From Candidatus Bathyarchaeia archaeon (lineage in GTDB: Archaea; Thermoproteota; Bathyarchaeia; Bathyarchaeales; Bathycorpusculaceae): a stretch of DNA of 64,000 bases. Below are positions 33,754-42,594 of this stretch, piece by piece. Made by a program: the position numbers and the translations under genes. The stretch covers positions 1,752,519 through 1,816,518 of the forward strand of contig CP166960.1 of assembly GCA_041447175.1 (NCBI GenBank), written 5' to 3'. Within the stretch, counting starts at the first letter, position 1. Each line of letters starts with the position of its first letter. The notes under the pieces are model-generated. The model was not told the DNA's origin. It saw only the letters and a list, made by a program, of their open reading frames with translations, and made no database searches.

Positions 33754-34162
33754 GACAAGCATACCTTTGCGGCTGCATTTAACTCTTAAGCCCAACCGCA
33801 ACAAGCAACTGCCTTTGGCAAACGATTTTGGTTTATAGCCCCCTTTTCTATTGTAGAGCGAACAAGCGAGAAAGCCAGAACACCACGCCTATACGTTTCA
33901 GCGCCCTCAAGCAGGGTGGTTGAACAAGGTTTTTGCATTTGCCATGACTACTGCAAGTTTTCTAGTTGCGGGCAGGCTGGTTTGGTTGTGGAAGGTAGAC
34001 CCTCTATAGGTTTCTGCATCGAATCAATATTTGGAACCTAATAGGCGGCTAATAGGTTCACGCTGCCTCTTGTTGTAGGGTACTTTCTCCGACCAAAACT
34101 CCGTTAAAACAGGCGGTTTGAAAACGAAAAATAGAAGGGAAAAGCAGGATTTAAGAATAAAT
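33754..34162. other. Intergenic region carrying repeat copy B
   Basis: About 400 bases between the DMT transporter (its start) and the Fn3 surface protein (its end). It contains the dispersed repeat at 34000-34051 and an inverted repeat GAACCTA/TAGGTTC (34034-34059). AT-rich TTTATAG on the plus strand at about 33831 and TTTAACTC near 33778 could be promoter elements. No gene seen. Confidence 0.4.
34000..34051 (-). repeat. Dispersed repeat, copy B (inverted relative to copy A)
   Basis: The reverse complement contains ATTCGATGCAGAAACC and matches 22818-22847 over about 30 bases with one substitution and one insertion, with weaker similarity for 15-20 bases beyond. The right part overlaps the inverted repeat GAACCTA/TAGGTTC. 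It may be a small mobile or regulatory element; no coding capacity. Confidence 0.55.
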
Positions 34163-35218
34163 TTACCTTGTTGAACTTGGCTCACGTCTCAATACTAACA
34201 GCACTACACCTATGACAGCAATAATTGCAATGACACCTATGACTATGTATATCACTGATGCCCCTTGAACTGCTCCGAACACTGAAGCGGTTACTGTAAC
34301 TGTCCATGTATTAGATGTTGCTGTTGCAAGTAAAGAATCTTCGGTGTCTTCGACAGTTGCATGTATATTAAATGTTCCAGCTTCGGTTGGATTATATACG
34401 AAATTTGCTGAGGTTGCACCAGCCAAGTGATCACCATTTAAATACCATTGGTAGCCGTATGAGTTTGTTCCACCGCTTGCTGAAGCTGTGAATTGAACTT
34501 CTTGGTTTACGTCACATGATGTTGTTGAACCGCTAATTTGTAGCTGAAGTGGAGGATTTATAGTTAAAGCTGCAACATTAGATGTTGTAGTGTATTGCCC
34601 AGAAGAGCCTACTACAGAATATACTCTGAAATCATATGTTGCTGGGCTTAGACCAGTTACAGTATAAGTATTCTGGGAAGAATCAGTAACTGTTGTTAAT
34701 GTAGACCATGAACCCCCGTTTGTACTCATTTGTATGACATAGCTTCTAAAAGGCACTAAAGAAGAGTAGCTGTTATAATCACTCCACTGCAGGCTTGCTG
34801 TTGTTGATGTTTTGGAAGTAATTGTTATTGCTGGAATCGATGCCGTTACTACTTGTAATGTGTTTGACTGCGCTGTGCTTGAGCTTATTATTTCTGAAGC
34901 TGAGTCTTCTACAATAAAATAGTAACTTGTACTTGGACTTAGACTATCAACAGCAAAGTTCGTTGTGCTTTGGTCGGTTATGGTTGCAACGGTATTGAAC
35001 GGGCCGTTCACCGATGTTGAGTATTTTACGGTATAGCTTTTGAATAGCCAATCATCAGATTTAGTCCATGATAAGGTCACTGTTGTCTCGGTTTGTGCTG
35101 GCGAAGACAATTTAGGACTGAATGCACCGTATGCAGGTTTCGTCGCGTAAATCAAGCTTAGAATTAAGAGCAACGTTATAGCGAAAAAAATACAATTTTG
35201 TGCTCTCACAGTTTTCAT
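34163..35218 (-). CDS. Secreted, C-terminally anchored surface protein with fibronectin type III domains
   Basis: Signal peptide over residues about 10-31 (FFAITLLLILSLIYA, cleavage near AYGAF). Two Fn3 domains follow (about 33-125 with SLSPSTSYYF; about 128-220 with GLSPATYDFRVYS), then a PKD/Ig-like domain (about 222-310) with YQWYLNGDHLAGA. A single C-terminal membrane helix (VIYIVIGVIAIIAVIGVVLLV) is followed by a short basic tail. Likely part of the cell envelope. Ser/Thr content is high, suggesting glycosylation. Confidence 0.85.
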   Translation of the reverse strand: MKTVRAQNCIFFAITLLLILSLIYATKPAYGAFSPKLSSPAQTETTVTLSWTKSDDWLFKSYTVKYSTSVNGPFNTVATITDQSTTNFAVDSLSPSTSYYFIVEDSASEIISSSTAQSNTLQVVTASIPAITITSKTSTTASLQWSDYNSYSSLVPFRSYVIQMSTNGGSWSTLTTVTDSSQNTYTVTGLSPATYDFRVYSVVGSSGQYTTTSNVAALTINPPLQLQISGSTTSCDVNQEVQFTASASGGTNSYGYQWYLNGDHLAGATSANFVYNPTEAGTFNIHATVEDTEDSLLATATSNTWTVTVTASVFGAVQGASVIYIVIGVIAIIAVIGVVLLVLRREPSSTR

Positions 35219-35375
35219 TTCTCCAAATTTTAACCACTAGTTATCTCTTTATGACTCAATGTGCATTTAAGATTTTAGAATTATTTAACATCTCAAGAGA
35301 GCCAATCTATTGGGCGTTCTCGATTTTATCGAAGGGTTTATTGTTTGCATTATACATTTTATTAACTGACTTCGT

Positions 35376-35825
35376 ATGGCTGAAAAAACATTATCCATCC
35401 TACGAGCCGTGGGAAACCCCAACAAAGCCAAAATAATAGCCCACCTAGCCAAAAACAGGGGCGAAACCGCAGAAGACATAGGCAAACATCTCGGCTACCC
35501 GTTGCCAACCGTCTACAAATATTTACGGGAACTTGAAGAGGCACAGATTATCGAAAGCGAAGTTAAAGGCAATACCCGAATTTACTCCGCTGGAGACTTC
35601 AAACTTGAGGTGTCACCCAAAACGTTGGCAGAAGCGTTTGCAGAGCAAACTTTTGAAGATGCCTACAAAGGCAAGTTTGGCGGTGAAGGCATAAAAAGAC
35701 TAAAGGAAGCCATCAAAAAAGTGAAAGCAGGCAAGCTAACGTTCAGGCAGGCAGCATCTACTTTAGGAATTTCCTACTTTGAATTTGTAATGCTCATGGA
35801 AGAAAATGGCGCGCTCCATGCCTAA
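35376..35825 (+). CDS. ArsR-type winged helix fused to UPF0175-like domain, antitoxin candidate
   Basis: Residues 1-75 form a winged helix (LRAVGNPNKAKIIAHLAKN, HLGYPLPTVYKYLRELEEA). The C-terminal GKLTFRQAASTLGISYFEFVMLMEE resembles the UPF0175 family of small antitoxins. The gene overlaps a PIN-domain gene, so it should be the antitoxin and autoregulator of that pair. ATTT-rich sequence at 35355-35365 may be its promoter. Confidence 0.75.
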   Translation: MAEKTLSILRAVGNPNKAKIIAHLAKNRGETAEDIGKHLGYPLPTVYKYLRELEEAQIIESEVKGNTRIYSAGDFKLEVSPKTLAEAFAEQTFEDAYKGKFGGEGIKRLKEAIKKVKAGKLTFRQAASTLGISYFEFVMLMEENGALHA

Positions 35826-36312
35826 ACGCATAGTTATTGACTCCTCAGTTATCATCGCTTTAAACAGTGAAGGAAAGTTAGAGAGTCAGTTGGGTCAGTG
35901 GGTAAAAGAAGGGTACGAATCGGTTATTCCAAGAGCTGTAGCAGAAGAAGTTATTGATGAACCGTTACGTTGGGCTAAAAAAATCAGAGGAAAAATACCA
36001 GCCATAGCAGAGAAGATAGACGCATCAGTTAACAAAATAGAAAACGCCATTGAACACGGGTTGATAAAACAGGAAAAGGTCAACTACAGAAAATACTCCA
36101 AGGTAATGGATAACGTTAGACGACATCTAAGTTCATTTGAAGCCAAGCCCGAACACGCAATAAAAAAGGGTGACCCCGAATTGATTGCATTAGTCATTCA
36201 ACTGTTCGAGGAAAAACAAGAAAAAGTATTTGCTTCCACTTTTGATAAGGGCTTACTGAAGGCGCTTAAACCATTTAGCGACAAAGTTGAATATGAAGTT
36301 ATGAAAATCTAA
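35806..36312 (+). CDS. PIN-domain protein, toxin candidate
   Basis: MPKRIVIDSSVIIAL carries the first catalytic Asp of a PIN domain; further acidic residues are in AEEVIDEPL, KKGDPELIAL and STFDKGLL. The gene overlaps the preceding ArsR/UPF0175-like gene by 20 bases from the first ATG (35806) or 8 bases from the second (35818, ATGCCTAA overlap with the stop). The second start would be the more typical coupling. RNA cleavage is inferred. Confidence 0.8.
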   Translation: MARSMPKRIVIDSSVIIALNSEGKLESQLGQWVKEGYESVIPRAVAEEVIDEPLRWAKKIRGKIPAIAEKIDASVNKIENAIEHGLIKQEKVNYRKYSKVMDNVRRHLSSFEAKPEHAIKKGDPELIALVIQLFEEKQEKVFASTFDKGLLKALKPFSDKVEYEVMKI

Positions 36313-36328
36313 CGCGGCGCAACATCGT

Positions 36329-37306
36329 TTAGCACGTGAGCAGAACTTTGATTGGGTTTTGTGTGTGGTCGTTTGCGGTCGCTATTGCCTTCTCGAAGTC
36401 CTCCAGCTTAAACTTATGTGTTACGAGACTTGCCAAGTCCACTTTTTTGTGGGCAACCAGATTCACTGCTGTGGGGTACTCGGTTGCGGAGATGTAGGTT
36501 GAGAAGAAGCATGCTTCGTCTGCGTCGCCTAAGTTGAGGTAGCCTTCAAACTCGCCCACCAACGCTACCCGCCCCGCTTTGCGTACAAGGAAAGGCGTTT
36601 GCTCCACTGTTTTTTGGGTGCCCGCCGATTCCACAACCACATCCGAGCCGCGCTCTGTAATCTGTTTAACCCGCGCAACAACGTTCTCTTCTGCGGCGTT
36701 TATGGTGTAGTCGGCGCCCAGCTTCTTGGAAAGCTCTAAACGGTAGGCTTCTTTGTCTACGGCTATGGTGCGGCATCCTTTAAGCTTGGCAACCTGCATC
36801 ATAAGCAAGCCGATGGGTCCCTGCCCGATGATGGTAGCGAAGTCGTCAGCGTCCGGCTTTAGCATGTTGAGCGTGTGCAAGGCAAGCGCAACGGGCTCCA
36901 TCATGGCGGCTTCATCGTCGCTGACGCTGTCAGGCAGCGGAATCAGGTTGCGTTCCCGAATGGCTACGGTTTCGGCGAAGAATCCGCCTTTGGTTAACCC
37001 AAAATACAAAACCCGCTCACACAGCGACGGCTGCCCCCGCATGCAGTAGAAGCATTTACCGCAGTTAGTCACTGGCGAGAGGACCACGCGCTCCCCCGTG
37101 TCGTCTCGGATGCCCCACGCGTCGTGCCCGATGATGCGTCCGCGTTTGATTTTCCAGTCGCCGCGGTACAGGTGCAGGTCGGTTCCGCAGATGCTGCCTG
37201 CCCTAAAGTGGACTAGAACTTTTTTGCGCTTCACTTGCGGCTCAGGGACCTGTTCAACTTTGATGTTTTTGGGACCATGATAAACAACGGCTTTCAAAAC
37301 AACCAC
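36329..37306 (-). CDS. Zinc-dependent alcohol dehydrogenase (MDR family, sugar/threonine dehydrogenase-like)
   Basis: Catalytic zinc site residues in CGTDLHLYRGDW and GHDAWG, structural zinc site CGKCFYCMRGQPSLC (about residues 101-115), and the nucleotide-binding motif IGQGPIGLLMMQVAK. The length of 325 is slightly short. The GHE motif of the family is GHD here. Oxidises an alcohol or sugar with NAD(P); substrate unclear. Confidence 0.86.
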   Translation of the reverse strand: MVVLKAVVYHGPKNIKVEQVPEPQVKRKKVLVHFRAGSICGTDLHLYRGDWKIKRGRIIGHDAWGIRDDTGERVVLSPVTNCGKCFYCMRGQPSLCERVLYFGLTKGGFFAETVAIRERNLIPLPDSVSDDEAAMMEPVALALHTLNMLKPDADDFATIIGQGPIGLLMMQVAKLKGCRTIAVDKEAYRLELSKKLGADYTINAAEENVVARVKQITERGSDVVVESAGTQKTVEQTPFLVRKAGRVALVGEFEGYLNLGDADEACFFSTYISATEYPTAVNLVAHKKVDLASLVTHKFKLEDFEKAIATANDHTQNPIKVLLTC

Positions 37307-37441
37307 CAGTTAACCTTTCGCCGCGGAAACTATTAAACTTGCCCAGCCAGCAGCCAGCAAGTGTAGGCGGAGTGCAGCAACATAGCCTTAAAGCCTTTCA
37401 GGAGAGAGGGTTTCTGAACGTTTGGTGTTGGAGGTGATTGT

Positions 37442-37573
37442 TTGGAAAAGAAAAGCATGCCTAAACCGGTCAAAACCAAGGAAGGCAAATATCAGTGCCC
37501 TGAAGACCAAGAGGTGTACAACACCCAAGAAGAGTACGAGAAGCACTGCGAAGAAGAGCACATGAAAAAGTAA
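37442..37573 (+). CDS. Small C2H2-like zinc-finger protein, 43 aa
   Basis: TTG start with a full GGAGGTGAT Shine-Dalgarno sequence 5-7 bases upstream, which strongly supports expression. The C-terminal half (YQCPEDQEVYNTQEEYEKHC then EEEH) has one CxxC/H-like finger pattern with a Cys and His spaced as in divergent C2H2 fingers. Basic N terminus. Function unknown; could bind DNA or RNA. Confidence 0.65.
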   Translation: MEKKSMPKPVKTKEGKYQCPEDQEVYNTQEEYEKHCEEEHMKK

Positions 37574-37698
37574 CAGCCTCAAACAGGGGCTTTTCAGAAT
37601 TTTTAACCCTTTTTACGCCGCCCTACGTTGGAGTCTGTTTGTTTGTGGTTGCGTTAAGTGTATAACTTGGCAACGCATAATGGCTTGTGCTGATACTT

Positions 37699-37917
37699 AT
37701 GGGCACGCAGGAAGTTACCGCAGAGAAGCTTTGGCAAATTTTAGTGGAAACGGTGCAGGCAAACGTTATGTACCCCACGCATAAGGCGTACACGCGGGAT
37801 GTGATTTTAAAGGAGCAGCCAGACATCTCCGCCGACGATTTAGCTTTAAAGTTGAACATGCCGTTGGGAGAAGCCATGGTTATCTTGCAGGAGCTGCAGG
37901 GAAAAAACCCGATCTGA
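37699..37917 (+). CDS. Small helical protein, 72 aa, HTH-like
   Basis: Starts MGTQEVTAEKLWQILVETV; an ATG-equivalent four codons earlier exists. The segment DISADDLALKLNMPLGEAMVIL has the look of a helix-turn-helix. No family name can be given. It stands 110 bases upstream of the tungstate ABC operon, on the same strand, and may or may not be linked. Confidence 0.55.
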   Translation: MGTQEVTAEKLWQILVETVQANVMYPTHKAYTRDVILKEQPDISADDLALKLNMPLGEAMVILQELQGKNPI

Positions 37918-38045
37918 ACAGAAAGCCTCATATGGGCAACTCAATATTGCTGACACAGCAAATTTGAACAAATCGTTAAATTGCAATCATTACACGATAT
38001 GTTTAAATATGCATGACGCAATCTGAGCTTCCTAAAGTGATTATA

Positions 38046-39485
38046 ATGAATAATACAGGCAAAATTATTGTAGCAGCCTTGATTGTGATAATCGTCGCAG
38101 CAGCAGGCTCCTACGCTTACGTCAGCATGCAACCTGCAGAATCACCCTCACCTTCGCCTTCTCCAACAGCAACCGCAACCCCCACCCCAACCTCAACCCC
38201 AACACCAACAGCAACAGCCACACCAACCGTTGCCCCCACGCCAACCGCGACGCCAACCACAGCCCCAACCCAAACACCCACAACTGCACCAACAGCAACT
38301 CCGACGCCCACATCAACACCTACAACAGCACCAACCCCGACCCCAACTGTAGCCCCCACCGCAACGCCAACGCCAACAGCTACGCCGACACCAACAGCAA
38401 CTCCAACAGTTGCCCCCACACCTACACCTTCCCCAGTAACCTTAACAGTCTCCTCAACCACAAGCCTCCACGACACAGGACTTGAAGACGTCGGACCAGA
38501 CTCCATAAAGGCGGCCTTTGAAGCCCAATACCCATGGATTACCGTCAACTTCTTGGCTCAAGGCACAGGCGCAGCCATCCAAACCGCCATGAGAGGTGAC
38601 GCCGACATGATAATGGTCCACTCCCCCTCACAAGAAGAAGCCTTCTTAGAAGGCGACTATGGAGTGAACCGCAAAATCATTGCTTACAACTTCTTTGTCA
38701 TTGTTGGTCCAGCAGATGACCCCGCCAACATCAGAGGCATGGCGCCCGCAGACGCCCTCAAACAAGTGTACACATTAGCCCAAAACAACACACCAGGAGT
38801 CATCTGGGTATCCCGAAATGACAGTTCAGGAACATACACCAAAGAGAAGAGTCTCTGGACATCTGCAGGGTTGGACATAAACACCGTCAGCCAAGACCCA
38901 GACTGGTATAAATCAACCGGCAGCGGCATGGGACAAACCTTGCTGATAGCTAACGAATTCAACGGATACACCCTCTCCGACACAGGCACATACCTCTCTT
39001 ACTACAGCCAAGGCAACATTCAACTCGACACAATCGTTGACGCCCAAAAAGACCTGCTTAATGTCTACAGCGTAATAGCCGACAACCCGCTCAACGAGAA
39101 CTTAACCAACACAAACTTTGACGCATCCATGCTGTTCATAGAATTCATTGTCTCTGATGCAGGTCAAGAAATCATCGCAAACTACGGCGTAGCAGACTAC
39201 GGCAAACCACTATTCAACTCCTTCCTGCCCTTAGTCAACGGACAAGCCCCTAACGCCACACTACTGGGCTGGATAGAGAACTATGCGTACATCCCACCCA
39301 ATGTAACTGAATGCCCCGCTGAATACCGATACAACGCCACTGACCTATACTCAATGCCCTACGACGCGCTTCCAAGCCCCAGCCCCATAGTAGTTCAACC
39401 CGCAGCAAACGTTGTCGACGACTTGTACCCACAGCCAATGGTCACCGCCTACGCGCCAGTAGCCACGCAACCAGAGCAGCCTTAA
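38046..39485 (+). CDS. tupA: Tungstate/molybdate ABC transporter substrate-binding protein (TupA-like) with a Thr/Pro linker
   Basis: Membrane anchor at residues about 6-26 ([21 protein letters not shown]), then a linker of about 95 residues made of TP, AT and PT repeats, then a solute-binding domain with the TupA hallmark [24 protein letters not shown] and [10 protein letters not shown] follow. The linker likely carries O-glycans and spans the cell envelope. A MTQ start 33 bases upstream is possible, but MNNTGK precedes the anchor directly. Followed by permease and ATPase genes. Confidence 0.88.
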   Translation: MNNTGKIIVAALIVIIVAAAGSYAYVSMQPAESPSPSPSPTATATPTPTSTPTPTATATPTVAPTPTATPTTAPTQTPTTAPTATPTPTSTPTTAPTPTPTVAPTATPTPTATPTPTATPTVAPTPTPSPVTLTVSSTTSLHDTGLEDVGPDSIKAAFEAQYPWITVNFLAQGTGAAIQTAMRGDADMIMVHSPSQEEAFLEGDYGVNRKIIAYNFFVIVGPADDPANIRGMAPADALKQVYTLAQNNTPGVIWVSRNDSSGTYTKEKSLWTSAGLDINTVSQDPDWYKSTGSGMGQTLLIANEFNGYTLSDTGTYLSYYSQGNIQLDTIVDAQKDLLNVYSVIADNPLNENLTNTNFDASMLFIEFIVSDAGQEIIANYGVADYGKPLFNSFLPLVNGQAPNATLLGWIENYAYIPPNVTECPAEYRYNATDLYSMPYDALPSPSPIVVQPAANVVDDLYPQPMVTAYAPVATQPEQP

Positions 39486-39558
39486 ACAGAGCAATCTTGT
39501 TTCGAGGCGGAATTTCAAAAGACTCAAAAACCCCCTCCCCCATTTCTTTGTGACTGTG

Positions 39559-40308
39559 ATGCCCGATATTATCCTTCAAGCATTTCAGAGAGCCTTGGAA
39601 CTAATTTTAAGCGGAAACCCCGAGTTTTACGCAACCGTCTACCGAACAATCTACGTTTCGGGGGCAGGCACACTGCTGGCATGTGTGTGGAGCATCCCTA
39701 TCGCGGTTATTTTAGGGCTGTACTCGTTTAGGGGAAAATGGGTAATCAAGGGCTTATTTAACGCCTTGATAGGCATACCCACCGTGGCTTTGGGATTGCT
39801 GCTTTACTTGCTCCTCTCCAGACAGGGCGCATTTGGCTTCATGCACTTGCTTTTCACAGTCAACGGAGTTATGATTGGTCAGGCCATACTGGTCACCCCA
39901 ATAATTGTCAGCTTTGTCGCCAACGCATTAAGCACCTCCGACGCCCAAGTTCGAGACTTAGCTCGAACCCTTGGCGCCTCAAACTTGCAAACAAACTTGA
40001 CAATTATGCGGGAAACAATCTGGTCCATGGCGCTTGCCATTGTAGCCGCCTTTAACCGAGGCTTTGGAGAACTCGGAATCGCCACCATTGTAGGCGGAAG
40101 CATACTGGGCCAAACCCGCGTTTTAACCACCGCCATCGCCCTCGAAATAAACTATGGCGCCTTTGACGTAGCCATGGCATACGCAATAATTCTCATGACA
40201 ATCGTGATTTCATTAACGTTAACGCTTAACTTGATTGAGAAACTGCGGCAACAAGAGAGCATCTGGAACAAAAATAGATTAGCCATATGGAGACACTGGG
40301 GTCAATGA
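39559..40308 (+). CDS. tupB: Tungstate/molybdate ABC transporter permease (TupB-like)
   Basis: Five or six helices with the EAA-like loop NALSTSDAQVRDLARTLGAS (about residues 119-138), which contacts the ATPase. GIPTVALGLLLYLLL matches the TupB/ModB group. Start at ATG 39559 or GTG 39550. Overlaps tupC by 4 bases (ATGA). Confidence 0.9.
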   Translation: MPDIILQAFQRALELILSGNPEFYATVYRTIYVSGAGTLLACVWSIPIAVILGLYSFRGKWVIKGLFNALIGIPTVALGLLLYLLLSRQGAFGFMHLLFTVNGVMIGQAILVTPIIVSFVANALSTSDAQVRDLARTLGASNLQTNLTIMRETIWSMALAIVAAFNRGFGELGIATIVGGSILGQTRVLTTAIALEINYGAFDVAMAYAIILMTIVISLTLTLNLIEKLRQQESIWNKNRLAIWRHWGQ

Positions 40309-41021
40309 ACGCTAACCTCCAACTTGAAAACGTAGAGAAAACATTCAACGACGTAAAAGCCTTAGACAAAGTAAGCCTCAGTATGAATGGCGGCAAAATC
40401 ATCGTACTTATCGGCGTCAACGGCGCAGGCAAAACCACGTTGCTGCGGATTTTGGCAGGTTTAGAAAAAGCCAACAAAGGTAAATTATATTTTAATGGCA
40501 CAAAAATCTCCGACGGAGAACTACGACACATCGCGACGTTAGTTTTCCAAAGAACAGCCATGCTAACCCGGTCAGTTTACTCGAATTTGGCGTACGGCCT
40601 GAAAATTAGGGGACAAAATGATGAAGCAATTAAAGATAAAATTGCTCAGGCACTACATACAGTTGGTTTGAAGAATTTCGAAAAACGCAAAGCCAAAAAA
40701 ACCTCAGGCGGAGAGCAACAGCGAATTGCCTTGGCAAGGGCGTTTCTGTTGGAACCCAAAATTTTGCTGCTGGATGAGCCGACCGCGAACTTGGACCCGA
40801 ACAGCGCCATGATTATCGAACGCGCCATCATAAACAGCAAAAAAGATGACACCATCATCATAATGGCGACTCATAATCTAAGTCAAGCGCGACGGTTAGG
40901 GGATGAGGTTATTCATATTCATGGGGGGAAAATTGTTGAGCGGGCAAACCCTGACGACTTCTTTGACCGCCCCCAGAGTGAAATCACCCGTAAATTCATA
41001 AATGGGGAACTTGAATTCTAA
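40305..41021 (+). CDS. tupC: Tungstate/molybdate ABC transporter ATP-binding protein (TupC-like)
   Basis: Walker A GVNGAGKTT, signature TSGGEQQRIALARA (first residue Thr instead of Leu), Walker B LLLDEPTANLD and the H-loop MATHN are present. The start ATG overlaps the tupB stop (ATGA); an upstream ATG at 40287 would create a longer overlap. No C-terminal Mop/TOBE domain, as is typical for TupC. Confidence 0.92.
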   Translation: MNANLQLENVEKTFNDVKALDKVSLSMNGGKIIVLIGVNGAGKTTLLRILAGLEKANKGKLYFNGTKISDGELRHIATLVFQRTAMLTRSVYSNLAYGLKIRGQNDEAIKDKIAQALHTVGLKNFEKRKAKKTSGGEQQRIALARAFLLEPKILLLDEPTANLDPNSAMIIERAIINSKKDDTIIIMATHNLSQARRLGDEVIHIHGGKIVERANPDDFFDRPQSEITRKFINGELEF

Positions 41022-41079
41022 CCGATATCGTGGCTAATCAGATTAGATTTATTAATGTTTTCCACGCATACCATAATGG

Positions 41080-41637
41080 ATGCTCAACCACAAACATAAG
41101 CCCTTATGCAAAGTCTGGATTGAATGTGATGGAAAACCAGTGATAGGCAAGGGCGGAGCAGAGATTCTTCAAGGTATAACCACCGAAAAATCGCTCACCA
41201 AAGCCGCCGAAAAAGTCGGCATGTCCTACCGTTACGTTTGGAATTACATCCAGAAAATTGAGAAAGCCGTCGGCGAACCCATCGTCCAAACCCACAAGGG
41301 CGGAAAAACAGGCGGGGGCGGAGCAGAACTAACAGCGTTGGGTAAAAACTTGTTGGATGAGTATAAGCAGTTAGAGGGCTACCTTAACCAGATGCTCTCT
41401 AACGCCGATGATGGAGTGGAGGTGAAGAATTTGAAGATAAGTGCAAGAAACAGCCTAAAAGGAAAAGTCCTCTCCGTTGAAAAGGGCGTCATAACCGCTA
41501 AAGTCAAAGTTGAAATCGCCGTGCCCTCCACGATAACCTCAGTTATCACCAAAGAATCCGTGGAAGAGCTGGACATAAAAGAAGGCGACGAAGTCACCGT
41601 CATCATAAAGTCTACTGAAGTGATGATAGGAAAATAA
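41080..41637 (+). CDS. ModE-like molybdate/tungstate-responsive regulator (HTH plus Mop domain)
   Basis: Winged helix of the LysR/ModE type at residues about 25-95 (EKSLTKAAEKVGMSYRYVW, QTHKGGKTGGGG) and a Mop/TOBE oxyanion-binding domain at about 115-182 (SARNSLKGKVLSVEKG, SVEELDIKEGDEVTVIIKSTEV). It should sense oxyanion and control the adjacent tup genes. The gap to tupC is 58 bases with AT-rich sequence that may be its own promoter. Confidence 0.9.
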   Translation: MLNHKHKPLCKVWIECDGKPVIGKGGAEILQGITTEKSLTKAAEKVGMSYRYVWNYIQKIEKAVGEPIVQTHKGGKTGGGGAELTALGKNLLDEYKQLEGYLNQMLSNADDGVEVKNLKISARNSLKGKVLSVEKGVITAKVKVEIAVPSTITSVITKESVEELDIKEGDEVTVIIKSTEVMIGK

Positions 41638-41647
41638 AGTTTGGATT

Positions 41648-42199
41648 TTACTCCACTACGTAACGGTAAGCGATGTGCTCGCCGGCAGTGGAGCTTTTTC
41701 TAATGATTTTAAGAACATCGCCAGGTTTTGCCCCGATGGCTTTAACCGCAGGGTCAGTGGAGGTTATTTGGGGCATCTGGTAAGGCTTAACTTTCAAGTG
41801 CTCCAGCAGACGTTCACGTTCCTTCTTGGGAAGGATTTCGTGGCGGGGAACCAAAGCGTGCTCGAAAATGTCAAACACGGGGAAAGACTTCAGCAATAAC
41901 TCTACTTTCTTTTTCTTTGCACCTGTCTTAACAGCGTGCGTGTAACGTCCTTCGGTGATAACGATGGCGCGGTCGATTTCTTTTTCTTTCATAATTTTGT
42001 AAAGTTGATTCATGGCTACGATGCCGACGGTGGCTTGGTCAAGAATGCACCAGATGAGGGCTTTTTCGTTGTCTTCGGGAATATCTACGGTGTAGCCGAA
42101 GGCACCTTCAAATTTTTCTTTGTCAAGCTGCTTGTATTTTCGTAGTTTAATTAGAACTTCTGCCTTGCGCTCTTCCACGGTTAGTGCTTTAACGCTCAC
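41648..42199 (-). CDS. rpoH: DNA-directed RNA polymerase subunit H with N-terminal Rpb5-like jaw domain
   Basis: Residues about 107-183 are archaeal RpoH/Rpb5 assembly domain: FDIFEHALVPRHEIL, TDPAVKAIGAKPGDVLKI, RKSSTAGEHIAYR. Most archaeal RpoH proteins end there at about 80 residues. Here about 105 further residues precede it, including VGIVAMNQLYKIMKEKEIDR then AIVITEGRYTHAV, which line up with the jaw of eukaryotic Rpb5 (VGVKTI...ENITRAIIVVQQGMT). GTG start with GAGGT 7 bases upstream supports the full length. It is separated from rpoB/rpoA and lies beside the virus-like cassette. Confidence 0.85.
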   Translation of the reverse strand: MSVKALTVEERKAEVLIKLRKYKQLDKEKFEGAFGYTVDIPEDNEKALIWCILDQATVGIVAMNQLYKIMKEKEIDRAIVITEGRYTHAVKTGAKKKKVELLLKSFPVFDIFEHALVPRHEILPKKERERLLEHLKVKPYQMPQITSTDPAVKAIGAKPGDVLKIIRKSSTAGEHIAYRYVVE

Positions 42200-42413
42200 A
42201 CTGCAAACCTCAAATCTTAGAATACTTCCGAGTCTTAAACAAACCCTTAACCCTTAAACTTTATGGTGAAGAAAACAAAGAAGCCAAAACCCCTAAACCC
42301 GTCAGGTCAAGTTGTGACTAGCATTTGCCTACAACAACGGCTTCTATCGGAAAACAAGGGGTAAAACAAAACAAAAAGAAACAACTAAGGCAGAAAAATC
42401 GGGGTTGGACGGG

Positions 42414-42590
42414 TTAATGTGATTTTAGCCGTTTAATCAGCTGCTTGGTACGCTCCTCGTCACGCAGGTAATCCTCCAGCATCCCGCTTATCAACTCGTA
42501 AATTCGCAAGTCATTAAGCAAAGCCGTTTTGCGCAGTTCCCGATGCAAATCCTCGCGCACTTCCGCAACGACCCGTCGAGGCTTACCCAA
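42414..42590 (-). CDS. Small ribbon-helix-helix-like protein, 58 aa
   Basis: Short frame with TTG start and GGAG 8 bases upstream, beginning within the last codons of the tail hub gene region. PRRVVAEVREDLHRELRKTA has the strand-helix look of RHH proteins; the rest is helical and basic (DEERTKQLIKRLKSH). It is the last gene of the morphogenesis cassette. Could be a regulator or a small virion-associated protein. Confidence 0.55.
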   Translation of the reverse strand: MGKPRRVVAEVREDLHRELRKTALLNDLRIYELISGMLEDYLRDEERTKQLIKRLKSH

Positions 42591-42594
42591 ACGT

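Noticed and set aside
38013-38045. Upstream start for TupA (MTQSEL)
   Set aside because: Would put extra polar residues before the membrane anchor; the ATG at 38046 gives a normal anchor position.
38117-38548. Antisense frame rich in Gly and Val opposite the TupA linker
   Set aside because: A mirror of the repeat-rich linker, not a gene.
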